Source: Bradyrhizobium icense (lineage in GTDB: Bacteria; Pseudomonadota; Alphaproteobacteria; Rhizobiales; Xanthobacteraceae). From it: a DNA stretch of 64,000 bases. The DNA lies in assembly GCF_001693385.1 (NCBI RefSeq), contig NZ_CP016428.1, positions 5,828,001-5,892,000 of the forward strand, read 5' to 3'. Both the position numbers and the translations under genes were made by a program. The notes below the pieces were generated by a model. That model ran no database searches, had not been told where the DNA came from, and saw only the letters and a program-made list of their open reading frames with translations. Every line of letters begins with the position of its first letter. Position 1 is the first letter of the stretch. Shown here piece after piece: positions 26,542 to 35,062 of the stretch.

Positions 26542-26895
26542 TCAACCTGGTAAGATGCGATTTTCTTGATCCACCAGCACAACGCGTGGTCTGAAGATTT
26601 TCGCTTCCGCCTCATCAAAGGAAGCATATGCAACGATGATGATTTTCTCTCCGGGCATCGCGATTCGAGCGGCCGCACCGTTGAGGCTTATCGTGCCAGA
26701 GCCCTTGGGCGCCTCGATCACATAGGTAGCAAAGCGCGCTCCGGTTTCGATATTATAGATTTCAACGCGCTCGTTAATCAGGAATTCGGCAGCATCCAGC
26801 AGCGTACGATCGATCGATATCGAGCCGTCATAGTGCAGATCGGCTTCGGTCACCGACGCGCGATGGATTTTACCTTTCATCAATGTAATCTGCAT
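26542..26895 (-). CDS. panD: Aspartate 1-decarboxylase
   Basis: A 117-residue pyruvoyl enzyme that makes beta-alanine for pantothenate and coenzyme A. It begins [16 protein letters not shown]. Self-cleavage is expected between Gly24 and Ser25 in HYDGSISID, and the downstream block [10 protein letters not shown] is typical. It sits between bioB and bioF, an arrangement I recall for rhizobial symbiosis islands, where biotin and CoA precursor genes travel together. No other intact pan gene is seen. Confidence 0.95.
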   Translation of the reverse strand: MQITLMKGKIHRASVTEADLHYDGSISIDRTLLDAAEFLINERVEIYNIETGARFATYVIEAPKGSGTISLNGAAARIAMPGEKIIIVAYASFDEAEAKIFRPRVVLVDQENRILPG

Positions 26896-26947
26896 TGTTC
26901 ACCTAGACTGAAATTTCCGCGGGGGGCTCGCCGCTGGTTTGCTTTAC

Positions 26948-27961
26948 TCAGGCAAGCCCGGACGTGATACCAAGCCGGTTCAGCAAATTGGCGTCCCGGT
27001 CGGCTTTCGGGTTTTCGGTGGTCAACAGCACATCGCCGATGAAGATTGAATTGGCGCCCGCCAAAAAACACAGCGCCTGTAGTTCATCGGTCATGTATCG
27101 CCGTCCGGCGGACAACCGCACCACGCTCTTGGGCATCATGATCCGGGCCGTCGCGACCAGGCGCACCTGCGCGATCGGATCGGGACGCTCGGCGCTGTCA
27201 TAGACCGGTACGCCCTTGACCTCGTTCCACAGGTTGATCGGCACACTTTCCGGATGCTTACGGAGATTGGCGAGCAGCACGAGCATGCCGAGTCGGTCCT
27301 CGACACGCTCGCCCATTCCGATAATGCCGCCGCTGCACACCTTGATGCCGGCGTCACGGACATGCGCAAGTGTGTCGATGCGGTCCTGCAAGGTGCGACT
27401 GGTGATGATCGTGCCGTAGAACTCCGGCGAGGTGTCGACATTGTGATTGTAGAAGTCGAGCCCGGCCTCTGCGAGCCGTGCGGCCTGTCTCAAGGTCAGC
27501 ATGCCGAGCGTGACGCAGGTTTCCATGCCCAGAGCCTTAACCGCGCTGACCATGTCGCAGACAGAATCGAGATCGCGGTCTTTTGGACTGCGCCAAGCCG
27601 CGGCCATGCAGAAGCGGGTCGCGCCGGCATTCTTGGCGAGCTGCGCGGTGGCGACCACATCCGCGTGATCCATCAGGCGGGTGGCTTTCAGGCCGGTGTC
27701 GTAATGCGCACTCTGTGAGCAGTAGCCGCAATCTTCCGGACAGCCGCCGGTCTTGATGCTGAGCAGGCTTGCGGTTTCGACGTGATTTGGATCGAAGTTC
27801 TCGCGATGAACGCTCTGCGCCCGAAACATCAGGTCGGCAAACGGCAGGCCATAAAGTGCTTCGGCCTCGGCGCGCTCCCAGTCACTGCGAACCGGCGCGC
27901 TGTTGCCGTTTTCGTTCCGTTGCACTCCCACACCACCAACCATTAAGCCTTGCTTTCCCAT
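26948..27961 (-). CDS. bioB: Biotin synthase
   Basis: A 337-residue radical SAM enzyme that inserts sulfur into dethiobiotin. The 4Fe-4S motif is CPEDCGYC in [18 protein letters not shown]. The blocks [17 protein letters not shown] and the C-terminal [13 protein letters not shown] complete the family pattern. The start at 27961 lacks a clear ribosome site; the ATG six codons in has GCAAGG just upstream and may be used instead. It is the first gene of the biotin operon, and a probable BioR operator overlaps its leader. Confidence 0.95.
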   Translation of the reverse strand: MGKQGLMVGGVGVQRNENGNSAPVRSDWERAEAEALYGLPFADLMFRAQSVHRENFDPNHVETASLLSIKTGGCPEDCGYCSQSAHYDTGLKATRLMDHADVVATAQLAKNAGATRFCMAAAWRSPKDRDLDSVCDMVSAVKALGMETCVTLGMLTLRQAARLAEAGLDFYNHNVDTSPEFYGTIITSRTLQDRIDTLAHVRDAGIKVCSGGIIGMGERVEDRLGMLVLLANLRKHPESVPINLWNEVKGVPVYDSAERPDPIAQVRLVATARIMMPKSVVRLSAGRRYMTDELQALCFLAGANSIFIGDVLLTTENPKADRDANLLNRLGITSGLA

Positions 27962-27970
27962 CAGCAGCTA

Positions 27971-27980
27971 CCGTAGATAA
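27971..27980 (-). promoter_or_regulatory. Probable BioR operator upstream of bioB
   Basis: The minus strand reads TTATCTACGG, matching seven of ten positions of the BioR site TTATCTATAA known from alphaproteobacteria. It lies about ten bases before the first possible bioB start. A better copy sits before the divergent bioR gene, so the pair probably forms the biotin-responsive switch. Confidence 0.55.
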
Positions 27981-28231
27981 TGGAAGATATAATCCATAAC
28001 AATTGCTCACGGCAACGGAACTTGAACGGTTCAAGGAGATGACCTTCGGGACGCCGCAGGCGTCCCAGCCGAGCGCTCAAGGCAAAGGTGTAAAGTGCGT
28101 TGGCGCCTAAAGACCGCGAAATCAGCCAGGGTTTGGAGAAATTCCGCAAAATGAGGGCACCTCTTACTATTTTGACGCCTGGCCATGGCGTATGGCCGGC
28201 CGCTCGCCCGAGCCCCAGTGCCAGACGCTTA

Positions 28232-28241
28232 TGATAGATAA
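28232..28241 (+). promoter_or_regulatory. BioR operator before bioR
   Basis: TGATAGATAA matches nine of ten bases of the BioR palindrome TTATAGATAA. It ends only four bases before the first bioR ATG, so bound repressor would cover the transcription or translation start. This supports autoregulation. Confidence 0.75.
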
Positions 28242-28244
28242 TCT

Positions 28245-28880
28245 ATGATGACCGACGAGAATACGACGACCGCGGGGCGCATTGCAGAGGCAATCGGTGA
28301 GCGCATCATCAGCGGCGAGCTGCAGCCAGACGCCCCACTCCGGCAGGACCATATCGCGCGAGAATTCAATTCCAGCCACGTCCCGGTGCGCGAGGCCTTT
28401 CGGCAACTTCAGGCCCAACATCTTGTCGTCGCCGTGCCCCGTCGCGGTGTGCGAGTTGCCCCGCTTAATATCAATTCCGTGAAGGAGATCGCCGAGATGC
28501 GCGCCGCGCTCGAAGTGGTCGCGTTGCGCAATGCGGCGCCAAAGCTCACCTCTAGCCATTTGGCACGGATCGAGCTCGCCCTGATTGAAGGAGACACCGC
28601 CCAGACCATTCAGGAGTTTGAAATGGCCAACCGCGCCTTTCACCACGCGCTGGTGGCGCCCTGCGCGATGCCGCGCCTGCTCGCGAGCCTCGACGGACTA
28701 CAGCTTGCAAATTCACGACTCGTGTTCGCGATGGCGCGCAGTAGCGGCTGGCGACCGCGGTCTAATCAGGATCACCGCCTGATTTTGCAAGCCCTGCGGG
28801 CGCGCAACATCGATCAAGCCTGTAGTCTGCTCGCGCGCCACATTCAAACGATTGAGCGCCTTGCCCTTCCGTCGTCATGA
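28245..28880 (+). CDS. bioR: GntR/FCD biotin repressor BioR
   Basis: A 211-residue GntR-family regulator divergent from bioB. The N-terminal winged helix (GRIAEAIGERIISGELQPDAPLRQDHIAREF and HVPVREAFRQLQAQHLV) is followed by a helical FCD effector domain (MRAALEVVALRNAAPKL). In alphaproteobacteria that lack the BirA repressor domain, BioR represses bio genes through TTATCTATAA sites. The near-perfect site touching its start and a weaker one at bioB support the name. No Shine-Dalgarno sequence is visible before either ATG (28245 or 28248), so the mRNA may be leaderless. Confidence 0.85.
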   Translation: MMTDENTTTAGRIAEAIGERIISGELQPDAPLRQDHIAREFNSSHVPVREAFRQLQAQHLVVAVPRRGVRVAPLNINSVKEIAEMRAALEVVALRNAAPKLTSSHLARIELALIEGDTAQTIQEFEMANRAFHHALVAPCAMPRLLASLDGLQLANSRLVFAMARSSGWRPRSNQDHRLILQALRARNIDQACSLLARHIQTIERLALPSS

Positions 28881-29053
28881 CCGCGAACGAGATCTGGCGA
28901 GGTCCGTTGCAAACCCCGGGGCGAAGCGCAAGAGCGCCAAACCTCCGACCGTTTTGCCGCGCGACGCGGCTTGCGGCTGCGCCCCCGTTGCAGCGGGCTC
29001 GATCCCAAGATAGTTATGCGACCTCCTTGCGACATCACTCCTTAAGGCCATCC

Positions 29054-29413
29054 ATGATTCGTCACATCGTCTTGTTCAGCGCCAAGGATCAGGCCCACAT
29101 CGAGCAAATCATCGAAGGCCTATCGGTTCTCACCACAATCCCGCATGCACGCCGGCTCGAGATTGCGCGCAATTGCAAGACCGACCAGCTCGGCAACGAG
29201 ATCGACGTGGTGGTGTATGGTGAGTTCGACAACGAGACAGAGCTGGCAGCGTACAAAGCGCATGATCTGTACCAGGAATCGATCAGGCGGGTACGTCCCC
29301 TTCGGGAGCTGCGGTTCGCGGCCGACTACAATGTATCAGCCGATGCGCGGTTCGCCTCGACGGCAGCGATAAGCCAAGTTAGTGGGCGCTTCGGGTCAAC
29401 TGACGGGGGTTAA
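29054..29413 (+). CDS. Dabb (stress-responsive A/B barrel) domain protein
   Basis: A 119-residue protein beginning MIRHIVLFSAKDQAHIEQII, the usual start of the small dimeric Dabb alpha/beta-barrel family. The middle has DVVVYGEFDNETELAAYKAHDLYQESI, the second conserved block. Members range from oligoketide cyclases to plant stress proteins; the bacterial function is unknown. The ATG at 29054 has AAGG upstream. The C-terminal 25 residues (ARFASTAAISQVSGRF) extend past the domain and may be read-through into degraded DNA. Confidence 0.75.
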   Translation: MIRHIVLFSAKDQAHIEQIIEGLSVLTTIPHARRLEIARNCKTDQLGNEIDVVVYGEFDNETELAAYKAHDLYQESIRRVRPLRELRFAADYNVSADARFASTAAISQVSGRFGSTDGG

Positions 29414-29530
29414 TCTGGCAATCGGTCTCAAAAGCTTGCGGGTGCCAGACGAGCGTCGCTCGCGTCGCCGTGGGATTCGCAATCGGAGCGCGTCTCACCA
29501 GCACGGCAGTTGTCGGTGACTGACAAGGCG

Positions 29531-30922
29531 ATGCACGTCCGCGAACTGCAGTGGATTGAGCCTGTCACCGCGATGCGCTGTCTCGCGCATCGACCGCACC
29601 TGACGTTTCTCGATAGCGCGGCAACGCAGCTGCTTGGGCGCTATTCCTATCTGAGCTGCGAGCCGTTCAGCACCTATATGGTCACGGACGGACAGGCGAG
29701 TTGCAACGGAGAGGCTCTCGCGGGCGATCCGTGGCGAGCTCTTCGCACCCTGCTCGCCAGGTACCGAGAAGTGCATCGTCCCGATCTGCCGCCGTTCCAG
29801 GGCGGTGCAGCCGGCTTCTTTGCTTATGATCTGAACAGGACACTGGAGCAACTGCCCGCGCCGGCAATTTCCGGTCAAGGGTTGCCGCAATCCATCCTGC
29901 ATTTCTATGACGTGGTCGTCAGCTTCGACCACCGTGACGACAGATGCTGGATCGTCTCGACCGGATGGCCGGAGCAGGATCCCGCACGACGCCGCGAGCG
30001 TGCGCGCCGTCGAGCCGATAAGTTTGCGGCGCGGCTCGCCGCCCCAAGGACGCCGCGGAATGACTTTCCCGGCACAGCGGGAGCATGGCGTTCGAACTTC
30101 AGCCGTGAGGGCTACATTGCGGCGGTGCAGCGCGTCATCGACTTGATTCTGGCTGGCGACCTCTTCCAAGCGAACATTGCGCAGCGCTTCAGCGCGCACC
30201 TGTCGAGCTCATTTGATCCGCTGGCCTTCTACTGCCAGTTGCGGTCATTGAACCCGGCCCCCTTTGCCGCCCTCCTGCGCTACGGCAAGCTGACCATTGC
30301 CTCGAGCTCGCCGGAACGATTCCTCAAGCTTGATGGACGGCAGGTCGAAACGCGCCCGATCAAGGGCACGATTGCGCGCTCCGCTGATTCGAAGGACGAC
30401 CGGCGCTGCGCTGAACTCCTCCTCGCGTCCGAAAAAGAACGTGCCGAGAACACGATGATCGTCGACCTCCTGCGCAACGATCTGTCACGCGTTTGCACGC
30501 CGCAGTCGGTCGAGGTTCCAGCGCTGTGTGCCCTCGAATCCTACGCCTCAGTGCACCACCTCGTGTCGACCGTGACGGGTGAACTTGCCGGAGATGAAGA
30601 CGCCGTCACCTTACTGCGAGCTTGCTTTCCCGGCGGCTCCATCACCGGAGCGCCCAAGGTGCGATCGATGGAAATCATTGCGGAGATCGAGCGGGTGGCG
30701 CGAGAGGTCTATTGCGGGGCGATCGGCTTTATCGGCTTCAACGGGCACATGGATACGAATATTGCGATCCGCACTGTCACGATCGACGATGACTTGGCTG
30801 TGTTTCATGCAGGTGGCGGAATCACGGCATTGTCGGATCCAGAGGCCGAATACGAGGAGACGTTCGCCAAGGCGCAGCGCATCTTTGACGCGTTTCGTGC
30901 TGAGACATCTGGTGCATTTTGA
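29531..30922 (+). CDS. pabB: Aminodeoxychorismate synthase component I
   Basis: A 463-residue chorismate-using enzyme that makes 4-amino-4-deoxychorismate for folate. The lysine nucleophile motif PIKGTIAR points to PabB rather than TrpE, which has PIAGT. The blocks DLFQANIAQRF, ENTMIVDLLRNDLSRV and PGGSITGAPKVRSMEI also fit. The ATG at 29531 (AAGG upstream) gives the family N-terminus VRELQWIEPV; an upstream TTG at 29510 is possible. It overlaps pabA by four bases. A second folate or chorismate supply on an accessory island is unusual. Confidence 0.88.
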   Translation: MHVRELQWIEPVTAMRCLAHRPHLTFLDSAATQLLGRYSYLSCEPFSTYMVTDGQASCNGEALAGDPWRALRTLLARYREVHRPDLPPFQGGAAGFFAYDLNRTLEQLPAPAISGQGLPQSILHFYDVVVSFDHRDDRCWIVSTGWPEQDPARRRERARRRADKFAARLAAPRTPRNDFPGTAGAWRSNFSREGYIAAVQRVIDLILAGDLFQANIAQRFSAHLSSSFDPLAFYCQLRSLNPAPFAALLRYGKLTIASSSPERFLKLDGRQVETRPIKGTIARSADSKDDRRCAELLLASEKERAENTMIVDLLRNDLSRVCTPQSVEVPALCALESYASVHHLVSTVTGELAGDEDAVTLLRACFPGGSITGAPKVRSMEIIAEIERVAREVYCGAIGFIGFNGHMDTNIAIRTVTIDDDLAVFHAGGGITALSDPEAEYEETFAKAQRIFDAFRAETSGAF

Positions 30923-31503
30923 TTGTCATTATCGATAACTACGACTCCTTTGTCTTCAACATTGCCCGCTATTTTCGCAAGCTGGGTGCAGCAACGGCAG
31001 TGATTCGGAATGACGCCGTCAGCGTCGGCGATCTTGCCTGCCTCAAGCCGCGCGCCGTGGTCCTCTCCCCTGGTCCCTGCACACCACTTCAGGCCGGAAT
31101 CTCGACCGCCGTCATCCGCGAACTGTCAGGTTGCGTCCCAATTCTCGGCATCTGCCTCGGACACCAGTGTATTGGGAGCGTATTCGGCGGACGCGTCGCG
31201 CGCGCCCGTCGTCCGATGCACGGCCGGTCCTCATACGTCACCCATGACGGCCGCGGGCTGTTTAAGGGCCTCGCGTCCCCACTTTGCGTTGGCCGCTACC
31301 ATTCTCTTGTTGTTGAGCTCGACGAATCATGCGCGCTCCAACTAACGGTGACTGCGCGTTCGGATGAAGGCGAGATCATGGCCCTCGCACATCGCTCTCA
31401 CCCGACCTATGGCGTACAGTTCCACCCGGAATCTATACTTACCCAACAAGGGCAGGTGCTGCTGATGAACTTCTTGAGACTCGCAGAGACTTGCCGATCG
31501 TGA
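30919..31503 (+). CDS. pabA: Glutamine amidotransferase component (PabA/TrpG type)
   Basis: A 194-residue class I glutamine amidotransferase that supplies ammonia to the chorismate-binding partner. It begins VIIDNYDSFVFNIARYF. The nucleophile cysteine is in LGICLGHQCIGSVFGG, and the catalytic His-Glu pair is in VQFHPESIL. The start codon is TTG, which overlaps the pabB stop as TTGA, so the two subunits are translationally coupled. Pairing with PabB favours the pabA name; dual use with TrpE cannot be excluded. Confidence 0.88.
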   Translation: MIVIIDNYDSFVFNIARYFRKLGAATAVIRNDAVSVGDLACLKPRAVVLSPGPCTPLQAGISTAVIRELSGCVPILGICLGHQCIGSVFGGRVARARRPMHGRSSYVTHDGRGLFKGLASPLCVGRYHSLVVELDESCALQLTVTARSDEGEIMALAHRSHPTYGVQFHPESILTQQGQVLLMNFLRLAETCRS

Positions 31504-32008
31504 GGATATCGGAGAGCGTGTCGCACACTTGTTAGCTTAACGCACGGAAGCGAATCGTCAGCTTCTGCGAGTCTGATAGATGCTAAGCAGATGGCTTATG
31601 GCAGGCAATGGATCGCGATCGCTTGGACGTGCTGATGGCACCAGCCCTGCAGAGCCGCGTAACGGCGGACCTCCGCCAACGGCGTTATCCAAGGCGAGTT
31701 GTCCGCCTTCTCGTCGTAATAGCTTGGCTCGTCTACCATTTGCGGCCTCGGAGAACCCGGGCCTTGGTCTTCAGCTCCGCCTTGAGCCGTCGCCTTCGGG
31801 CGCAAAGCCCACCGACCGCAGTTCTAGCCATGAGCAAATAAGGACCGCCCGGCTGGGAGCCGCACCGGCGACGCGGCGAATGTCCCGGGGTTTCGCTTGC
31901 TTCAGATTTACAGTCAACATTTCGTTAACTTCAAATTGTAGGTTGAGAATTGAGGGAGTCATTGCTAGCAGCGGCTGCTCTCCAAACACTAAAGAAAGGA
32001 GTTGAACA
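31504..32008. other. Intergenic region, no gene recognised
   Basis: About 500 bp after pabA. A plus-strand frame at 31608-31841 is open and arginine-rich, like many shadow frames in GC-rich DNA. I see no family, start signal or RNA gene. Confidence 0.4.
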
Positions 32009-32197
32009 TTGAAAGCTGCTCGAACCAAGAAGAATGCCCCGCGTCGCGAGTGGACTTCGGCGGATTTGAGAGAACTCAAGAAGCATTCGAAGGCGCGCAC
32101 TCCTGTCGAGAAAGTTTCCAAAGCGATGAAGCGTACTATCGGCGCGTTGCGCGTAAAGGCATCGCAGCTCGGATTAGGCTTAGGTCATCAACGCTAG
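32009..32197 (+). CDS. Small basic protein, possibly SANT/Myb-like
   Basis: A 62-residue protein starting at TTG with GGAG eight bases before it, a good ribosome site. The sequence EWTSADLRELKKHSKARTPV followed by KAMKRTIGALRVKASQLGL has the tryptophan and helix spacing of a small Myb/SANT-type or homeodomain-like DNA-binding fold. Such short proteins are common in rhizobia, with unknown roles. There is no operon partner. Confidence 0.6.
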   Translation: MKAARTKKNAPRREWTSADLRELKKHSKARTPVEKVSKAMKRTIGALRVKASQLGLGLGHQR

Positions 32198-32479
32198 TGC
32201 CTGTGAGGGCTGTGCGGCGTTGGGTCGCGCAACCCCGCAAAGTCGTAGGGCGAACGTCTTTCAGCTTAATGTCGGACCGGCGCTGCGGCGCGCTCAGCCT
32301 GGATCACAACGTTTTTGAGCGGCTCAGCGATGTCAGACGATAAGATTTTAGTCATCGTCTGCGTCTGGACTGTTAACGTCACGGCGAAAAAAGCGTGTGC
32401 CGTTTAAGCACTCCCCACCGACCGACCTAGCCTGCCGCCGTGCTCGCAAACCTCTCTTGTCGCCGGTCGAGGCATATAC

Positions 32480-32765
32480 AGGTCGTTGCTGCCCATTGAA
32501 CGACTCGGAATTGCAGTAACCGAGCGATGTGTGGATTGTGCCGCGACCAGCATTAAGCTCCATGAGCCCATTCATGTAGTCGGCGACCAGAATGCGGCCA
32601 TCCGGCGCAATATTCGGCTAACCCTCATATTCGATGATCAAGGACCGGGAGCCATCGGGTGCAATCCTGAAGATGCGGCCGAAGGGAATGTCGACCAGAT
32701 AGTGATTTCCAGACGCATCGAACGACGGCCCGTCGATGAAGCAGTCCGCCGGCTTTCCTAAACGG
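32480..32765 (-). pseudogene. SMP-30/gluconolactonase family remnant
   Basis: One minus-strand frame reads LGKPADCFIDGPSFDASGNH, then YLVDIPFGRIFRIAPDGS. After a TAG stop it continues PNIAPDGRILVADYMNGLM. These are beta-propeller repeats of the SMP-30/gluconolactonase family. The in-frame stop near 32610, the lack of a start and the loss of sequence after about 32500 show a dead fragment. It may once have belonged with the neighbouring CoA transferase genes. Confidence 0.72.
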
Positions 32766-32867
32766 TTGACGTCCGTTCAATCGGAGCGGACTCCGGGCCG
32801 GCGAAATTTGGCGGGCATGGCCGAAAAGACGCGCGTTCGATGAGCTGCGGCGGTCCCTTAAGGTACA

Positions 32868-33695
32868 TCATGGCGCTTCCCTCAGGCTGCGCTTTGGCTG
32901 CCCCTGATATTTGTAGGCGAACTGCTTGGGCATCGGCCCTTTATTGCGGTCCTTGCGTCCGGTCTGCTCCCATGCATGCGCCAGGATGCCTACCGCGCGT
33001 GACAAGCAGAAGATGCCGCGGGCTAGGGGTGCAGCAAAGCCCAGCTCCCCGTAGATGACTGCAGTGGCTCCATCGATGTTCATCGGGATGAGCTTGCCTT
33101 TGCGCTCGCGCATGACGCGCTCGATCGCGCGCGCAGCGCTGGCATAGCGACCGCTGACGGCGGCGTCACTGACCGCGGCATCGACTAGTGCGAGCAGCGG
33201 GTCAGCGCGCGGGTCGACGGGATGGAACCGGTGACCGAAGCCGGGCAGATATTTGCTGCGCGTGGCGGTGAAATGGTCGATCGCCTCAGCGGCAGCCTCA
33301 TCGATATCCTTGGTCTCGCTCAGGCGCAGGACCTCGTCATAGAGCTCAATCGCCTGCTCCCCCGCTCCGCCATGCAGGTCGTCGAGCGTGTTGATCGCGG
33401 AAGCCATCGCGCCGTTGAGCGGCAGCCCACAACTGACAGCGATCTGCGCGATGGCGATGGAAGGTGCATGCGGGCCATGATCCACTGATGCAACCAGCGC
33501 AGCCTGCAACAGCCGCTCCTGCGCCGGTGTGGGTAGCTCGCCGCGCAGCATCAACCAGATCATCGCGGTGAAGGAAATATGACCAATCAATTCCTCGATC
33601 GTGTATCCGCGGTAGGCGATCCGCCCAGGCGCAATGTCGCATATGGAAGTCCGCCACCAATGGGCGGCCTGCTCTCGCAGCTCCGTTTCGCTCAT
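32868..33695 (-). CDS. Citrate synthase / citryl-CoA lyase family protein
   Basis: A 275-residue member of the citrate synthase superfamily, much shorter than true citrate synthase (about 430) and similar to citryl-CoA-lyase-like or CitE-independent short forms. It has RIAYRGYTIEELIG, the small-domain histidine block LPGFGHRFHPVDPRADPLL, and helices typical of the large domain. The ATG at 33695 gives the family start MSETELREQAAHWW. It lies just downstream of a class III CoA transferase, so it probably cleaves or forms a CoA thioester of a branched or hydroxy-diacid. The substrate cannot be stated. Confidence 0.78.
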   Translation of the reverse strand: MSETELREQAAHWWRTSICDIAPGRIAYRGYTIEELIGHISFTAMIWLMLRGELPTPAQERLLQAALVASVDHGPHAPSIAIAQIAVSCGLPLNGAMASAINTLDDLHGGAGEQAIELYDEVLRLSETKDIDEAAAEAIDHFTATRSKYLPGFGHRFHPVDPRADPLLALVDAAVSDAAVSGRYASAARAIERVMRERKGKLIPMNIDGATAVIYGELGFAAPLARGIFCLSRAVGILAHAWEQTGRKDRNKGPMPKQFAYKYQGQPKRSLREAP

Positions 33696-33759
33696 TCTGT
33701 TTTTCCAATCTCTCAGCCTATGTCCTGCCGAAGCTTGCTTGCGCGCAACTCCCTGCCCG

Positions 33760-35022
33760 TCACGCTGCTCCATCCGTCGCCGGACGGACCCGCGGAAAAT
33801 GCGCTCCTCCTTGACGTGGCGTTCCGGCGGCACCGCTTGCGATAAGGTGCTCAATTTCCGGATAGGTATAACCGAGCCGAGCCAGCCATCGCTCTGTGTT
33901 CGCACCGAGCGACGGAGGGAGTGCGGGGACAGGAAACGCCTCATCCAGCCGAAAACCAGGGCGCGTAATGCGTAATGGTGGTTCGCCAGCCCTGTCGAGC
34001 GGCAGCGTCTCGACAAAGCCGCGCTCCAGCAACTGCGGCTCGCGCAAAACTTGCGGAACTGTCAGCACACAGCCGGCAGGGACGCCGGCGGCATTCAACA
34101 GCGCCTCCCACTCCTCCGCAGGCCTGCAGCTCAACGCCGCATTCAACTCATCGCTGAGCGCCCCGCGGTTCAATTTACGTGCTTCGCGCTTTGCGAAGCG
34201 CGGATCTGTCTTCAGATCCGGCCGGCCGATCAGATCGCAAAGGGTCCGGTACTGCTTCTGCTCGTTGGCGGCTATATTCAGCGGGCCGGTCGCGGTGCGG
34301 AACGTGCCGGAGGGTGCAGCCGTGAAATTCTCGTTCCCCATCGGCTGCGGCTCGACCCCGCCGTTCAGGTGATTGGAAACCACCCATCCCATGGCAGCGA
34401 TTGTCGCCTCGAGTAGCGACACGTCGATGAACCGGCCCCTGCCCATTTGCTGCTGCTCGACGAGCGCCGCGGAGATGGCAAAGGCGGCCGTTAGTCCGGC
34501 GATGGTATCGGAGATCGGGAAGCCGGTCCGCAGCGGAGCCGTGGCTGCGTCACCGGTAACACTCATCGCGCCGGAAAGGCCCTGGACGATCTGGTCGTAG
34601 GCCGGGCGCGCGGACCAAGGACCGCTTTGCCCAAAGCCTGAGATCGCACAATAAATGAGACGCGGGTTGCGCTTGCACAACGCGTCAAAACCGAGACCAA
34701 GCCGCTCCATGACCTTGGGCCGGAAGTTTTCGAGAAGGACGTCGGCCTCGGACACCAGCCTAAAAAACACTTCCCTTCCCGCTTCAGACTTCAGATCGAG
34801 CGCCACCGACTGCTTACCGGCGTTCACGGCGACGAAGGAGAGGCCCTGAAGGCGCTTCGCCCTTTGCAGATCGGCGCCAAGGCGCCGCGCGAGATCGCCT
34901 CCGTTGGGGTTTTCGATCTTGATAACCTCCGCGCCGAGGCGCGCGAGATGGTAGCCGCAGAACGGGCCTGCCAATACGTTCGACAGGTCGAGGACATGGA
35001 TACCGGTGAGCGGCAGGGACAT
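33760..35022 (-). CDS. Class III (CaiB/BaiF family) CoA transferase
   Basis: A 420-residue CoA transferase of the family that includes formyl-CoA, succinyl-CoA:mesaconate and carnitine CoA transferases. It begins LTGIHVLDLSNVLAGPFCGYHLARLGAEVIKIE. The catalytic aspartate is expected in the block RPAYDQIVQGLSG. The conserved ENFRPKVMERLGLGF and TGFPISDTIAG are present. It is followed after 64 bp by the citrate-synthase-like gene, suggesting a linked step of organic acid activation and cleavage. The last 25 residues (AAGTPRQGGAHFPRVRP) look less conserved. Confidence 0.88.
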   Translation of the reverse strand: MSLPLTGIHVLDLSNVLAGPFCGYHLARLGAEVIKIENPNGGDLARRLGADLQRAKRLQGLSFVAVNAGKQSVALDLKSEAGREVFFRLVSEADVLLENFRPKVMERLGLGFDALCKRNPRLIYCAISGFGQSGPWSARPAYDQIVQGLSGAMSVTGDAATAPLRTGFPISDTIAGLTAAFAISAALVEQQQMGRGRFIDVSLLEATIAAMGWVVSNHLNGGVEPQPMGNENFTAAPSGTFRTATGPLNIAANEQKQYRTLCDLIGRPDLKTDPRFAKREARKLNRGALSDELNAALSCRPAEEWEALLNAAGVPAGCVLTVPQVLREPQLLERGFVETLPLDRAGEPPLRITRPGFRLDEAFPVPALPPSLGANTERWLARLGYTYPEIEHLIASGAAGTPRQGGAHFPRVRPATDGAA

Positions 35023-35062
35023 CTGACGAAGCCTTCTTTGCGGTATTCGGCCGCTGCGGTTG

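Noticed and set aside
27254..27718. 154-codon plus-strand frame opposite bioB
   Set aside because: A shadow of bioB, whose radical SAM motif and ends are clear.
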